From: Paenibacillus sp. 1_12
Lineage (GTDB): Bacteria; Bacillota; Bacilli; Paenibacillales; NBRC-103111
Assembly: GCF_900114475.1 (NCBI RefSeq)
Contig: NZ_FOTE01000002.1
Location: 682,001-746,000, forward strand
Length of the DNA stretch: 64,000 bases
Direction: 5' to 3'
The translations under genes and the position numbers were made by a program. Below are positions 35,792-44,876 of the stretch, piece after piece. Under the pieces are notes generated by a model. It saw only the letters and a list, made by a program, of their open reading frames with translations, had not been told where the DNA came from and ran no database searches. Each line of letters opens with the position of its first letter. The stretch's first letter is position 1.

Positions 35792-36921
35792 GCGAGGAAG
35801 CAAGCAAATCCATCGTAAACAACGAACCACAGACACCTTTTATTAGGATTGATAAGGCGATTATGGAGCGTAACATTCACAATATGGCCGAGGTTGCCCG
35901 CAGCAATCAGATTCAGCTTCGTCCCCATGCCAAAACACATAAATTGCCCTGGGTTGCTCATCAGCAGCTGAATGCCGGAGCTATTGGTATTACAGTAGCC
36001 AAAGTGTCTGAGGCTGAGGTCATGGCACAGCATGGGATTACGAATATTTTTATTGCTTATCCACTCGTCACGACTGATAAAATCGAACGCGCAATTCGAC
36101 TAAGTAAACAAATCACATTGATTACAGCCGTAGACAGCCTAGTGGGTGCTGAACAAATGAACGAAGCAGCTGGACGCAGCGGGCATCAGCTTCAAGTCAG
36201 ACTGGAGATCGACACCGGGCTGCGTCGGACGGGTGTACTGTATGATCAAGCACCGGAGCTGGCTGCTCGTATCCATAGCTTGGAGCATCTGCGGTTAACG
36301 GGGATTTACACGTTCCGTGGAGCGATTTACAACCAGAAGCCAACACTCGATTTGCAAACCGCAGGTGAGGACGAAGGCCAAATTATGGCCGATTTGGCTG
36401 CGCGGCTGCGTGCGAACGGCATTCCAATCGTCGATGTGAGTGTCGGCTCAACTCCAACAGGCATGTATGCAGCAGCCGTGAAGGGCGTAACCGAAATCCG
36501 TCCGGGAACCTATGTGTATCAAGACCGCATGCAAGCGAAGTTGGGCGTATGCAGCTTAGAAGATTGCGCTGGCAGTGTCTGGGTGACCGTCGTAAGTAGA
36601 CCATCTGCGGATCTGGCTGTCGTCGACGGAGGCAGCAAAACTTTTGCCACTGATGTACAGCCTAATATCGAACCCCTGATGCTTCAAGGCTTCGGCCACA
36701 TCGATGGCTTGGACGATGCCGTGCTGGAGCGGCTCTCTGAGGAACACGGTATGCTTCGCCTGGGTCCTAACTCGCAAAATGCCAACCTGCAGGTCGGCAG
36801 CCGACTGCGGATCATCCCAAACCATATTTGCAGCACTGTTAATCTGCATAATAAAGTGTTTTTCAGCGATGGCGCAGCCTTGCAGGAAATGACCGTGCTC
36901 GGGCGCGGGATGCTGGAATAG
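35788..36921 (+). CDS. Fold-type III PLP enzyme, D-threonine aldolase/D-serine dehydratase family
   Basis: A 377-residue enzyme with an alanine-racemase-like TIM barrel at the N-terminus (PLP lysine K49 in RPHAKTHK) and a C-terminal beta domain with the metal-binding PNHICSTVN motif (His-x-Cys). This combination defines the D-threonine aldolase/D-serine dehydratase (DSD1) family rather than alanine racemase. The reaction would be cleavage or dehydration of a D-beta-hydroxy amino acid. It is co-translated with the upstream regulator (ATGA overlap) and followed by an N-acyl-D-amino-acid deacylase and a RidA protein. RidA removes reactive enamine/imine products, which favours the dehydratase activity; this is inference. 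Confidence 0.9.
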   Translation: MSEEASKSIVNNEPQTPFIRIDKAIMERNIHNMAEVARSNQIQLRPHAKTHKLPWVAHQQLNAGAIGITVAKVSEAEVMAQHGITNIFIAYPLVTTDKIERAIRLSKQITLITAVDSLVGAEQMNEAAGRSGHQLQVRLEIDTGLRRTGVLYDQAPELAARIHSLEHLRLTGIYTFRGAIYNQKPTLDLQTAGEDEGQIMADLAARLRANGIPIVDVSVGSTPTGMYAAAVKGVTEIRPGTYVYQDRMQAKLGVCSLEDCAGSVWVTVVSRPSADLAVVDGGSKTFATDVQPNIEPLMLQGFGHIDGLDDAVLERLSEEHGMLRLGPNSQNANLQVGSRLRIIPNHICSTVNLHNKVFFSDGAALQEMTVLGRGMLE

Positions 36922-36952
36922 CCGCCGAATCTGATTATAAGGAGACGTTACT

Positions 36953-38560
36953 ATGCTTGATCTCATATTGAAAAACGGTCGCATTGTGGATGGAACAGGA
37001 AATCCTTGGTTTCTAGGCGATATCGGCATTAAAGATGGACTGATTGCCGCAGTCGGTAGACTTGATCAAGAAGCACACAGCACGATCGATGTCCATAAGC
37101 AGGTCATCTCTCCCGGATTTATTGACGGTCACTGCCATTCCGATCTGATGATACTGGATCATCCCCATAGCGAAATCAAAATCCGGCAAGGTGTGACAAC
37201 TGAGGTGGTCGGCAACTGCGGACTCGCCCCTGCCCCGTTTTTCCAACAGAATGCTGACCTGCTGCAAAGCTACGTCCAGCCTGTGCTTGGAAAAACCTCA
37301 TGGGAATGGCCATGGGAAACCGTTCCCCAATATATGGATACACTCGCGTGTTCTGCTCCTTCGGAGAATATTGCTACATATGTCGCACATGGCTCATTGC
37401 GGATTGCCGTCATGGGCTTCGCCAAGCGCGATGCTACAGGGCAAGAGCTGCAGCTAATGAAGCAACTGCTTGAGGAAGGGCTTAAGGCCGGAGCTATCGG
37501 CTTCTCTATCGGACTGCTCTATGCTCCCGGCAGCTATACCTCCAAGGAGGAGGTTGCTGAGTTGTGCTCTGTTTTGCCCAAGTACAATGGGTTGTTCTCG
37601 ACCCATATTCGCGGCGAAGGCAATAATTTGATCCCATCCGTTAAAGAAGTGATCTGGATTGCCGAGAAAACGGGCGTTTCCCTGCATATCAGTCACTTGA
37701 AAGCAGCGGGCAAGCGCAACTGGGGTAAGATTATGGAAGCGATGGAGCTGATTGAGCAGGCTCGTGCACGTGGACTTGACGTCACCTGCGATGTGTATCC
37801 GTATAACGCAGGCTCCACTACGTTAACGACTGTGCTCCCGCCATGGTCACTTGAAGGCGGCATAACCCGCGCTTTGGAGGTATGCCGAGACCCAGGTATG
37901 CGCAAACGTATTCGTGAGGAGCTAGGGCGCGAGCATGAGGATTGGGACAATCTGGTCTGCTCCACTGGCTGGCAAAGCATCTTCCTGTCAGCTGTTCATA
38001 ACGAGAAGAACAAGCAGCTTGAAGGCAAGCATATGGAGGAAATTAGTGAAATAAGAGGCCTGCACCCCGTAGATTGCATGCTTGATTTACTGCTCGAGGA
38101 GGATGGGCGAATTTCGATTGTGTATTTTCACATGGCTGACGATGATGTGAAGCAAGTCGTTTGCTATGAACGGTCTCTCATCGCTTCCGACAGCCTGACG
38201 TGTGAAACCGGCAAGCCGCACCCGCGACTCTACGGCACCTTCCCAAGAGTATTTGCCAAATATGTGCGGGATGAAAAGGTATTGACTCTCGAGCAGGCAG
38301 TGCGTAAGCTTACTTCCTTCCCCGTGCAGCGCTTCAAGCTTGGCAAACGCGGCTTACTTGTGCCTGGATACGCAGCGGATTTGGCTGTGTTCGATCCGGA
38401 CATCATCCAGGATCATGCCACCTTTGAAGACCCAAGGCAATATCCTGATGGGATTTCACAGGTTATCGTAAACGGCAAGCCAACCTTTGACCGCGGTCAG
38501 CATACGCACGCAAGAGATGGACAATTAATTCGAGCGCAGCACTGCTGCTTTCATCATTAA
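36953..38560 (+). CDS. N-acyl-D-amino-acid deacylase (D-aminoacylase), amidohydrolase superfamily
   Basis: A 535-residue metal-dependent amidohydrolase. Visible are the HxH pair H60/H62 (PGFIDGHCHSDLM), the cysteine of GNCGLAPAPF that is a zinc ligand in D-aminoacylases, FSTHIRGEG, the second histidine set in ISHLKAAGKRNWG, and the catalytic aspartate region IASDSLTCETGKPHPRLYG. The usual C-terminal strand SFPVQRFKLGKRGLLVPGYAADL is present. It hydrolyses N-acyl-D-amino acids to free D-amino acids. It follows the PLP enzyme by 31 bp with an AAGGAG ribosome-binding site, so it probably supplies that enzyme's substrate. No signal peptide is seen, so it acts in the cytoplasm. Confidence 0.93.
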   Translation: MLDLILKNGRIVDGTGNPWFLGDIGIKDGLIAAVGRLDQEAHSTIDVHKQVISPGFIDGHCHSDLMILDHPHSEIKIRQGVTTEVVGNCGLAPAPFFQQNADLLQSYVQPVLGKTSWEWPWETVPQYMDTLACSAPSENIATYVAHGSLRIAVMGFAKRDATGQELQLMKQLLEEGLKAGAIGFSIGLLYAPGSYTSKEEVAELCSVLPKYNGLFSTHIRGEGNNLIPSVKEVIWIAEKTGVSLHISHLKAAGKRNWGKIMEAMELIEQARARGLDVTCDVYPYNAGSTTLTTVLPPWSLEGGITRALEVCRDPGMRKRIREELGREHEDWDNLVCSTGWQSIFLSAVHNEKNKQLEGKHMEEISEIRGLHPVDCMLDLLLEEDGRISIVYFHMADDDVKQVVCYERSLIASDSLTCETGKPHPRLYGTFPRVFAKYVRDEKVLTLEQAVRKLTSFPVQRFKLGKRGLLVPGYAADLAVFDPDIIQDHATFEDPRQYPDGISQVIVNGKPTFDRGQHTHARDGQLIRAQHCCFHH

Positions 38561-38584
38561 TTTATATTTATGGAGGTCATTACA

Positions 38585-39049
38585 ATGGCAAAGATTGAAC
38601 AAAGATTACTGGAGCTTGGTATCATTCTCCCCCCGTCACCTGAACCACGATTTACTTATGTTCCCTGCGTTCAAACCGGAAACCTGATCTATTTGTCCGG
38701 TCAAGACTGCCGCATTAACGGCAAGCTGATGTACGAGGGCAAGCTGGGCAAGGATCTTACTGTAGAGCAAGGACAAGAAGCAGCCCGTCAGACGATTATC
38801 AATTGCCTGGCCGTAATGAAAGGGTATCTGGGTGATTTGGATCGTGTCGTACAAATTGTAAAAATGCTAGGTCTTGTCAACAGCGCACCAGGCTTCGCCG
38901 ACCAGCCTTATGTAATGAACGGCGCGTCCAATTTACTGGTCGATGTATTTGGCGAAAGCGGCAAGCATGCAAGATCGGCTATCGGAACGAACGAGCTGCC
39001 CTTTCATACACCGGTCGAAATTGAAATCATTGCGGAAATACGCGATTGA
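38585..39049 (+). CDS. RidA/YjgF-family enamine/imine deaminase
   Basis: A 154-residue RidA-family protein. The start is MAKIEQRL at 38585, seven bases after GGAGGT; an upstream in-frame ATG overlaps that site. It shows the family pattern LIYLSGQDCRING and ARSAIGTNELPFHTPVEIE, of the longer YjgF/UK114 subgroup. The catalytic arginine expected in the C-terminal segment is replaced by other residues or shifted, so enzymatic activity is not certain. Last gene of the D-amino-acid operon, 24 bp after the deacylase, where it would clear 2-aminoacrylate/2-aminocrotonate-type products of the PLP enzyme. Confidence 0.88.
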   Translation: MAKIEQRLLELGIILPPSPEPRFTYVPCVQTGNLIYLSGQDCRINGKLMYEGKLGKDLTVEQGQEAARQTIINCLAVMKGYLGDLDRVVQIVKMLGLVNSAPGFADQPYVMNGASNLLVDVFGESGKHARSAIGTNELPFHTPVEIEIIAEIRD

Positions 39050-39113
39050 TAGGAGTAGGCTTCATTTTATTTGCTGCATCCTTTCATTTTGCATGTGCAT
39101 GACTTTGTTGCTG

Positions 39114-40466
39114 TTAAAGTGTCTTTTCTTGGAGTAGGCTCTTGCCAACATGAATTCCGCTAGCAGCTGCTTGAGATAGAGAATGTGTTATGCCAGAGCA
39201 ATCCCCGATCACATAGAGATGACTAACCTCCGTCTCAAATCGGGTATCCGTCTTGATTCTAGGCGAATAGAACTTTCCATCCAAGGCATAGAGCAGAGTA
39301 TCCTCATCAATGGGTTGCTCCAATAGCTTTTCCAAAGAATCGAAAAAAAGTTGAACGGATTGAATGTAGAGATCAGGAACCTCCTGCCTTAAGCTGCCAT
39401 AGTCAGCGGATAATGTGGGTGTAACTCTATTGTGAGACATCGTAGTAGCCGAGGTTGCCCTATTTTCCTGTAAATCTCCAAACCGCTGCGCCAAAATCCG
39501 ATCTCCACCTTGATTAATGGCGCCGATTATGGAATGAACGTATTGGTTGGCTTCCTGTAGGGTTGAGAAATATCTCGGTACAAACAAAGTAAAATTCAGA
39601 TTAGAAGACCCGTTTACCTGTTCCCGATAATTTTGGCCATCTGCCATGACCAGCCCGTCCTGATACTTACGGATAATTCTTCCCTTCGGATTCATACAGT
39701 ACGTAGTAGCCGTAAAGCCTTCTCCAACATATTGCAGCTTCGTTTCAAATGAATCCTGAAGGATAGAATCGAGCTGATTACCAGGCATCTCTACACGAAT
39801 ACCGAGATCTACTCTTGTGAGATTTTGAAGGATACCTAAGGAAGCACATTGATCAGACAACCACTCGTTTCCGCTGCGGCCCGTTGCTAGAATGACTTTT
39901 TTTGAAAATATAGACTTGCTGTCGCCTGAAATGATTAATTCAAAATAATCGTCCTTTTTATGAATCCGACTCACTTCGGTTTGAAATCTAAAATCCATTG
40001 TAGTCTTTAATCGTTCGAACATTCGCTGCAGCACAGACTCCGACAGTCGAGTTCCCAGATGCCGAACTTTGGTGGAGAGAATCTCAAAACCAGCCTTTTT
40101 GGCCTTACGAACAAGGGAAGGATTTTCTGTGCTGTACATCACTGCTTGATCGCCGCCGTACTGACATAATGTATGATCTACCTCTTCCATCAGCTTAAGA
40201 GCGAAGTCATATCCCACCTTAGATTCAAGGTCACCTCCAAAATCATTGGTATAGTTATACTTCCCTTCAGACTTACCTAGTCCACCAAAACCTACATATT
40301 TGGCACAGGAATCACAATGACAACTTTCACCCCGATCTAAGGGACAGTCCCGTTCCTCCAAGCGTTTCCCAATGTCAATCATCAAGATGCGAAGATCCTT
40401 CTGTATCAAGGTGTGGGCAGCGAAGATTCCACTAACCCCGGCTCCAATAATTGTTATGTCGTACAT
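39114..40466 (-). CDS. FAD-dependent oxidoreductase (COG2509-like)
   Basis: A 450-residue flavoprotein. The dinucleotide-binding motif GAGVSGIFAAHTL is at the N-terminus (about 8-20), then a Cys-rich segment CPLDRGESCHCDSC (about 41-54) and GGLGKSEGKYN. KVILATGRSGNEW is a second nucleotide-associated motif and the C-terminal LYVIGDCSGITHSLSQAAASG completes FAD binding. This arrangement matches the uncharacterised FAD-dependent dehydrogenases of COG2509. The clustered cysteines could hold a metal or iron-sulfur centre; this is inference. Monocistronic, with a GGGGGG ribosome-binding site, convergent with the D-amino-acid operon. No substrate can be assigned. Confidence 0.82.
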   Translation of the reverse strand: MYDITIIGAGVSGIFAAHTLIQKDLRILMIDIGKRLEERDCPLDRGESCHCDSCAKYVGFGGLGKSEGKYNYTNDFGGDLESKVGYDFALKLMEEVDHTLCQYGGDQAVMYSTENPSLVRKAKKAGFEILSTKVRHLGTRLSESVLQRMFERLKTTMDFRFQTEVSRIHKKDDYFELIISGDSKSIFSKKVILATGRSGNEWLSDQCASLGILQNLTRVDLGIRVEMPGNQLDSILQDSFETKLQYVGEGFTATTYCMNPKGRIIRKYQDGLVMADGQNYREQVNGSSNLNFTLFVPRYFSTLQEANQYVHSIIGAINQGGDRILAQRFGDLQENRATSATTMSHNRVTPTLSADYGSLRQEVPDLYIQSVQLFFDSLEKLLEQPIDEDTLLYALDGKFYSPRIKTDTRFETEVSHLYVIGDCSGITHSLSQAAASGIHVGKSLLQEKTL

Positions 40467-40717
40467 AGCCGTCCCCCCTTTTTGTTTTATTTAATTTATA
40501 AGAATCCACATTGTATGGCCAACGGTCCCTTTCATTGAACACACTCAGTTTCTAACTTTAACAAATCGTTCTCATCTTAAGCAACATACGTTTTATGAAA
40601 GTCGGCGATCCATTCCAATTTGGAAAAGTATGCTACAATTATGGTAACGAAAGTATCGATGTTATATGTCAAAAAAGTACGTTCCATTCCAATTAACCAA
40701 AAGGAGATGCTAGTTGT

Positions 40718-41440
40718 ATGCAGCTAATGAAACGTATTTACCAATTAAGTGGTGAGCCATATGGGCTTCATCCTAATGTGTATGCTGTATTGGGTGACGA
40801 CGCGGTTGTACTTATTGATTGTGGAACGAACCATGTCGATCTCAAGGTTATAGACCAGAACCTACTAGAATGGGGGTTATCCGAATATCCGGTGAGCCAG
40901 CTTTTGCTTACGCATTCACATTTTGATCATAGTGGAAATGCTCATATTTTTAGTAAACGAGGTAGTGAGATTGTAGCAGGCTGTAGCGATGCCGAGGGAA
41001 TTGAATGTGGTGACGAGCGGATTACATACTATTCCTACAATGATACATACATTACGTGCAAGGTCGACCGAAAAGTAAGCGAAGGTGATGTGATCCAAGC
41101 CGCCGGGTTGGAGTTTGAAGTCCTGCATGTTCCGGGGCATTCCCGCGGATCTATGGCTTATAGGCTGCGCATCGACGGCAAGACTGTTTTATTTACAGGG
41201 GATGCACTGATGGCAGGCCCTAATGGGAAGGCTAAATTGGGTGTGGCAGTAGGAGCGGATTACGATCCGGCACTCTATCTGGAATCGTTAAAACGTCTAT
41301 CCCGAGTTGAAGCGGATGCTGTTCTGGGTGGACATTTTCACCCCTGCTTACGCAATGCTAATTTCTTATTGAAAAACGGTTATCGCACGGGTCTGTTTGA
41401 ACTTCGAACTCTTACCACGCCAATCACCCCACATGTTTAA
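40718..41440 (+). CDS. MBL-fold metallohydrolase
   Basis: A 240-residue metallo-beta-lactamase-fold hydrolase. Metal-binding motifs are LTHSHFDHSG (HxHxDH), VPGHSRGSMAY (His), FTGDALMAG (Asp) and GGHFHP (His). This is the glyoxalase II-like core layout, but substrate residues are not diagnostic, so thioesterase, lactonase or another activity is possible. The ribosome-binding site AAGGAG is 10 bp from the ATG. No operon partner; the gene stands alone between the FAD enzyme and a small membrane-protein gene. Confidence 0.9.
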   Translation: MQLMKRIYQLSGEPYGLHPNVYAVLGDDAVVLIDCGTNHVDLKVIDQNLLEWGLSEYPVSQLLLTHSHFDHSGNAHIFSKRGSEIVAGCSDAEGIECGDERITYYSYNDTYITCKVDRKVSEGDVIQAAGLEFEVLHVPGHSRGSMAYRLRIDGKTVLFTGDALMAGPNGKAKLGVAVGADYDPALYLESLKRLSRVEADAVLGGHFHPCLRNANFLLKNGYRTGLFELRTLTTPITPHV

Positions 41441-41482
41441 ATAAAGAGTTGTGTACATATCTTATCCGTTCAAACGTTGAAA

Positions 41483-41510
41483 GGACAGACGAATTAAATT
41501 CGGCCTGTCC
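41483..41510. terminator. Hairpin between convergent genes
   Basis: GGACAG (41483-41488) pairs with CTGTCC (41505-41510), and the inner CGAATT with AATTCG. It lies between the MBL-fold gene (plus) and the 52-residue membrane protein (minus). T runs on both sides are short, so it may act weakly in both directions. Confidence 0.45.
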
Positions 41511-41556
41511 TCTCCTGTATAATTTCAGTATAAAGAACTCAACATTTTTCCGTTTG

Positions 41557-41715
41557 TTACTTCACGATTCCTCCAGAAACCAGTGGTACTTCTCCAAGTG
41601 CCCAGCTAATCATAAAATAAATAAACGGTGAGAAAATAACTATCCCCGTGAGAAGAATAAAAAGACCAAGTCCACTAAATTCCTTTTTCGATTCGGTATT
41701 TTTTGATAGTTCCAT
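41557..41715 (-). CDS. Small membrane protein, 52 residues, unknown function
   Basis: A short open frame starting MELSKNTESKKEFSGLG and ending GGIVK. It has a charged, Lys/Glu-rich N-terminus of about 14 residues, one strongly hydrophobic segment (about 16-43, GLFILLTGIVIFSPFIYFMI) and a short outer tail, typical of a single-pass small membrane protein. A GGGGT sequence lies 8 bp before the ATG and a hairpin lies 47 bp after the stop. I do not recognise the family. The N-in charge pattern and amino-acid composition argue for a real gene, but no homology test was possible. Confidence 0.55.
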   Translation of the reverse strand: MELSKNTESKKEFSGLGLFILLTGIVIFSPFIYFMISWALGEVPLVSGGIVK

Positions 41716-41889
41716 AGATCATACCCCGTTTCATTAATTATTAACTTTAGTTACTTATACGAATGATTATAGGTTGTTTAGTTGGATACGTATGTGATAT
41801 ACATCACTGTCGAGTGTTGTCACGCTTCATCCAACCCGCTGTTTCCAGTTGATGAACATCAAGCACTGATTCATTGTAAGAAAAACAAA

Positions 41890-41925
41890 AATACGGAAGA
41901 AGGCATTTTTGCCTTCCTCCGTATT
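41890..41925. terminator. Strong rho-independent terminator
   Basis: ATACGGA and GAAGGC pair with GCCTTC and TCCGTAT around a T-rich loop. The minus strand continues with TTTTGTTTTT, so it terminates the minus-strand dockerin remnant ending at 41953; the plus side continues CTTATTT. Confidence 0.8.
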
Positions 41926-41952
41926 CTTATTTAATAGGTGTCGTTTAACTTA

Positions 41953-42519
41953 TTATTGAATCATACTCGCCAACTTAGCGAGGTCATTGATATCGATGAT
42001 GCCATCGTGATTAAGATCCGCTATTTGGTATGTATTCCAGTTTGGATCGGCAGAGGTCTTTCCATAATACTTCGCCATAATGGCCAAGTCACCAATGCTG
42101 ATCTTACCGTCTCCGTTCAAATCTCCCTCGATCCTTGAAATTTTCTAGGCGATGAATGTTTGCAAGGCTGCACTCAAATTCGTCTTGGCTTCATCCACTT
42201 GCTGTTGGGTGGACGTCATGTTGTTGGCCACCGCTTTAGCACTGTTAATAGCTGTCAGCAGCGTCGCTTTTGATCCTATCGGATAGTTGCCTACGTTAGT
42301 TCCTTCCACCGCCGTATCATGTTCGTTCTGGGCACTGGCAATAAGAACGTTCAAAGCTGCTTGGTCAACAACGATAATTTGTATGCTGCGGGAAACGTCG
42401 GTTAGTTGTGTTTCTACTCCATCCCCATTGGCGATAACCGTATTGGATAAGCTGATCGTTGTCGCCGCTGACGCAGCAATTGATTTGGCACGTAATAGGA
42501 CTAGTAATCCACTAAATCC
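41953..42519 (-). pseudogene. Remnant of a cohesin-FIVAR-dockerin extracellular protein
   Basis: Read on the minus strand, one frame stays open from 42519 to 41953 except for an in-frame TAG at 42147-42145. Upstream is the tail of a cohesin-like domain (AATTISLSNTVIANGDGVETQL), then a FIVAR-type helical module (42354-42150; LLTAINSAKAVANN). After the TAG comes a type I dockerin with two calcium loops (GDLNGDGKISIGDL and ADLNHDGIIDINDL), ending 64 codons later. No start codon or signal peptide precedes the frame, and a TGA closes it at 42522-42520. Such modules normally end long secreted polysaccharide-degrading enzymes in Paenibacillus; this is a C-terminal leftover. Confidence 0.8.
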
Positions 42520-42626
42520 TCATCTGTGTTGTCGAATTTTTGACGATATAAACACAAATTAGGTAAAGAAAAACTGGCTATCACCGTCGATCATGGCAAC
42601 ATCGTAATCATAGCTAATTTCTACAC

Positions 42627-42659
42627 AAAAAGGGCAGCACCCCAATGGAGTGCTGGCCC
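42627..42659 (-). terminator. Rho-independent terminator of the zwf-tkt-tal-pgi operon
   Basis: GGGC-AGCAC pairs with GTGCTGGCCC (42632-42659, one bulge); on the minus strand it is followed by five T residues (42631-42627). It lies 63 bp past the pgi stop. Confidence 0.75.
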
Positions 42660-42721
42660 GATTCTTTGAATTGTTCGATCACGACGCCGATTTGTTGATT
42701 ACTCAAGGCGTACAGCCACCT

Positions 42722-44062
42722 TCAAGATTTAGATAAACGTTGTAGAAGCTGCTCTCTTTGCTCTTCGTAGCCAGGTTTGCCTAACAACGCGAACATGTTG
42801 GTTTTATAAGCTTCTACTCCCGGCTGATCGAACGGATTGACACCAAGAAGTAATCCGCTGATTCCGCATGCCTTCTCAAAAAAGTATACCAGTTCGCCAT
42901 ATGAATATTCATTCAGCTCATCCATCTCGACCAGCAGATTCGGCACACCGCCGTCAACATGAGCAATCACTGTGCCTTGAGCAGCCTTTTTATTCACTTC
43001 ATCCATCGTCATACCTGCAATGAAGTTTAATCCGTCCAAATTGCCTTCATCTTCCTGAAGCGTAATCTCCACACGCGGTTTCTTCACGGTAACGACCGTC
43101 TCGATCAGATCACGGCGACCTTCTTGAACGTATTGCCCCATCGAATGCAAGTCTGTCGTAAAATCAACGGCAGCCGGGAATAGTCCCTTTTGGTCTTTCC
43201 CTTCGCTTTCCCCGAACAACTGCTTCCACCATTCCGATACAAAATGGAGAGACGGCTCGTAGTTAACCAATAATTCAATCGACTTCCCTTTGCGATACAA
43301 AGCATTTCGCACAGCCGCGTATTGATAGCTCTCATTTGTGGAAAGATCGTCATTATTGTACTTCTGAGCTGCAGCTGCGGCACCTGCCATCATTTGGTCA
43401 ATATCAAGACCCGCGGCGGCTATTGGAAGCAGCCCAACTGCGGTAAGTACGGAATAACGTCCACCTACATCGTCAGGAATGACAAACGTTTCATAGCCTT
43501 CTTCGTCAGCGAGCTGCTTCAAAGCGCCATGCGCACGATCCGTCGTAGCAAAAATACGTTCTCTAGCTCCTGCTTTGCCGTATTTTTTCTCCATGTAGTC
43601 GCGTAGTACGCGGAAAGCAATCGCAGGCTCCGTCGTCGTTCCCGATTTGGAAATCACATTAACGGAAATGTTCTTCCCATCAAGCAGCTCCAACAAATGA
43701 GTCAAGTAGGTGGAGCTTAATTGATGCCCGGCGAAATAAATTTGTGTTTTTCCGTCCATCTGGTTATGGAAGGTGTGCGACAAGGCTTCGATCGCAGACC
43801 TCGCACCTAAGTACGAGCCGCCGATTCCGATGACGATCAGTGCATCGGAATGGCTGCGAATTCGCTCTGCCGCTTGTTTGATTCTTGCGAATTCCTCTTG
43901 GTCGTAGTTGAGAGGCAAATCCACCCAGCCCACATAATCAGATCCTGGGCCTTCTTTGGCGTGAAGCATGCGATGAGCTTCTTTAACGAAGGGGCTGAAG
44001 TAATCAACCTCGTGTTTCTGCATAAAGGTTAACGCGTTGGAATAATCGAATGAAATTGTCAT
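42722..44062 (-). CDS. pgi: Glucose-6-phosphate isomerase
   Basis: A 446-residue isomerase interconverting glucose-6-phosphate and fructose-6-phosphate, of the short bacterial GPI type. Signatures are [32 protein letters not shown] (phosphate-binding), the catalytic glutamate region [15 protein letters not shown] and the lysine region [16 protein letters not shown]. The length matches Bacillus Pgi (about 450). GGAG precedes the start. It is the last gene of a minus-strand operon zwf-tkt-tal-pgi; together these enzymes can recycle fructose-6-phosphate through the oxidative pentose-phosphate branch, generating NADPH. Confidence 0.97.
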   Translation of the reverse strand: MTISFDYSNALTFMQKHEVDYFSPFVKEAHRMLHAKEGPGSDYVGWVDLPLNYDQEEFARIKQAAERIRSHSDALIVIGIGGSYLGARSAIEALSHTFHNQMDGKTQIYFAGHQLSSTYLTHLLELLDGKNISVNVISKSGTTTEPAIAFRVLRDYMEKKYGKAGARERIFATTDRAHGALKQLADEEGYETFVIPDDVGGRYSVLTAVGLLPIAAAGLDIDQMMAGAAAAAQKYNNDDLSTNESYQYAAVRNALYRKGKSIELLVNYEPSLHFVSEWWKQLFGESEGKDQKGLFPAAVDFTTDLHSMGQYVQEGRRDLIETVVTVKKPRVEITLQEDEGNLDGLNFIAGMTMDEVNKKAAQGTVIAHVDGGVPNLLVEMDELNEYSYGELVYFFEKACGISGLLLGVNPFDQPGVEAYKTNMFALLGKPGYEEQREQLLQRLSKS

Positions 44063-44104
44063 TTGAAAGCCACTCCTTTTAACCTGTGTTAGACAAAATG
44101 CAAC

Positions 44105-44773
44105 TTACTGTTGGACTGTTTTCTTCCAATCGGCAGCGAATTTGTCCATGCCTTGATCCGTTAAAGGATGTTTGGAAATTTGTTCGATGACTGAAAAAGG
44201 AACGGTTGCGATATGCGCGCCAGCCATAGCCACGCGTGTAACATGATCCGGATGACGGACAGATGCCGCAATGATTTGTGCATCCAGGTTATGCGTACGG
44301 AACAATTCAGCGATTTTCGTGACAAGTAAAACGCCGTCTTCCGAGATATCATCCAAGCGGCCTAGGAACGGGGAGACATAAGTCGCGCCAGCGCGAGCAG
44401 CCAAAAGTGCTTGGTTCACGGTGAAGATCAGTGTAACGTTAGTTTTTACACCCTTCTTCGTCAAGTAACGGCAAGCTTCTAAGCCTGCTAACGTCATCGG
44501 AAGCTTAATGGTGATGTTTTTGTCATTGTTGTTGATTTTGATCAGTTCATTCGCTTGGGCGATCATATCATCAGCTGTTTCTGCTTCAGGCGTTACTTCG
44601 GCCGAAACGGATTCAACCTCAGGTACTTCGCGTAAAATTTCAGCGATGCGATCCTCGAATTTCACGCCTTCTTTGGCTACCAAGGATGGGTTTGTGGTAA
44701 CACCGGACAAGATTCCTACTTTATAAGCCTTTTTGATATCTACCAGATTCGCAGTGTCGATAAAAAATTTCAT
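44105..44773 (-). CDS. tal: Transaldolase (small TalC/MipB type)
   Basis: A 222-residue transaldolase of the small subfamily, with [45 protein letters not shown], and [32 protein letters not shown]. These sequences place it with Bacillus transaldolase rather than with fructose-6-phosphate aldolase. The Schiff-base lysine is the one in the TIKLPM strand. It transfers dihydroxyacetone between sedoheptulose-7-phosphate and glyceraldehyde-3-phosphate. CGGAGG precedes the ATG. It is 42 bp upstream of pgi and 103 bp downstream of tkt; the small gap may carry its own start signals. Confidence 0.95.
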   Translation of the reverse strand: MKFFIDTANLVDIKKAYKVGILSGVTTNPSLVAKEGVKFEDRIAEILREVPEVESVSAEVTPEAETADDMIAQANELIKINNNDKNITIKLPMTLAGLEACRYLTKKGVKTNVTLIFTVNQALLAARAGATYVSPFLGRLDDISEDGVLLVTKIAELFRTHNLDAQIIAASVRHPDHVTRVAMAGAHIATVPFSVIEQISKHPLTDQGMDKFAADWKKTVQQ

Positions 44774-44876
44774 TGTTATTTCCTCCGTTTTTATAATTAT
44801 TATTTTTTTGTATAAACTACTTAACCTTGCAAAACATTCTGACTATGCAATAGCTTTTGTTCTTATTTCTAGCGTT

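Noticed and set aside
42660-42721. Short frame beside pgi resembling a C-terminal peptide (ELFDHDADLLITQGVQPP)
   Set aside because: Fewer than 30 codons, no start, no recognisable family; it probably reflects composition only.
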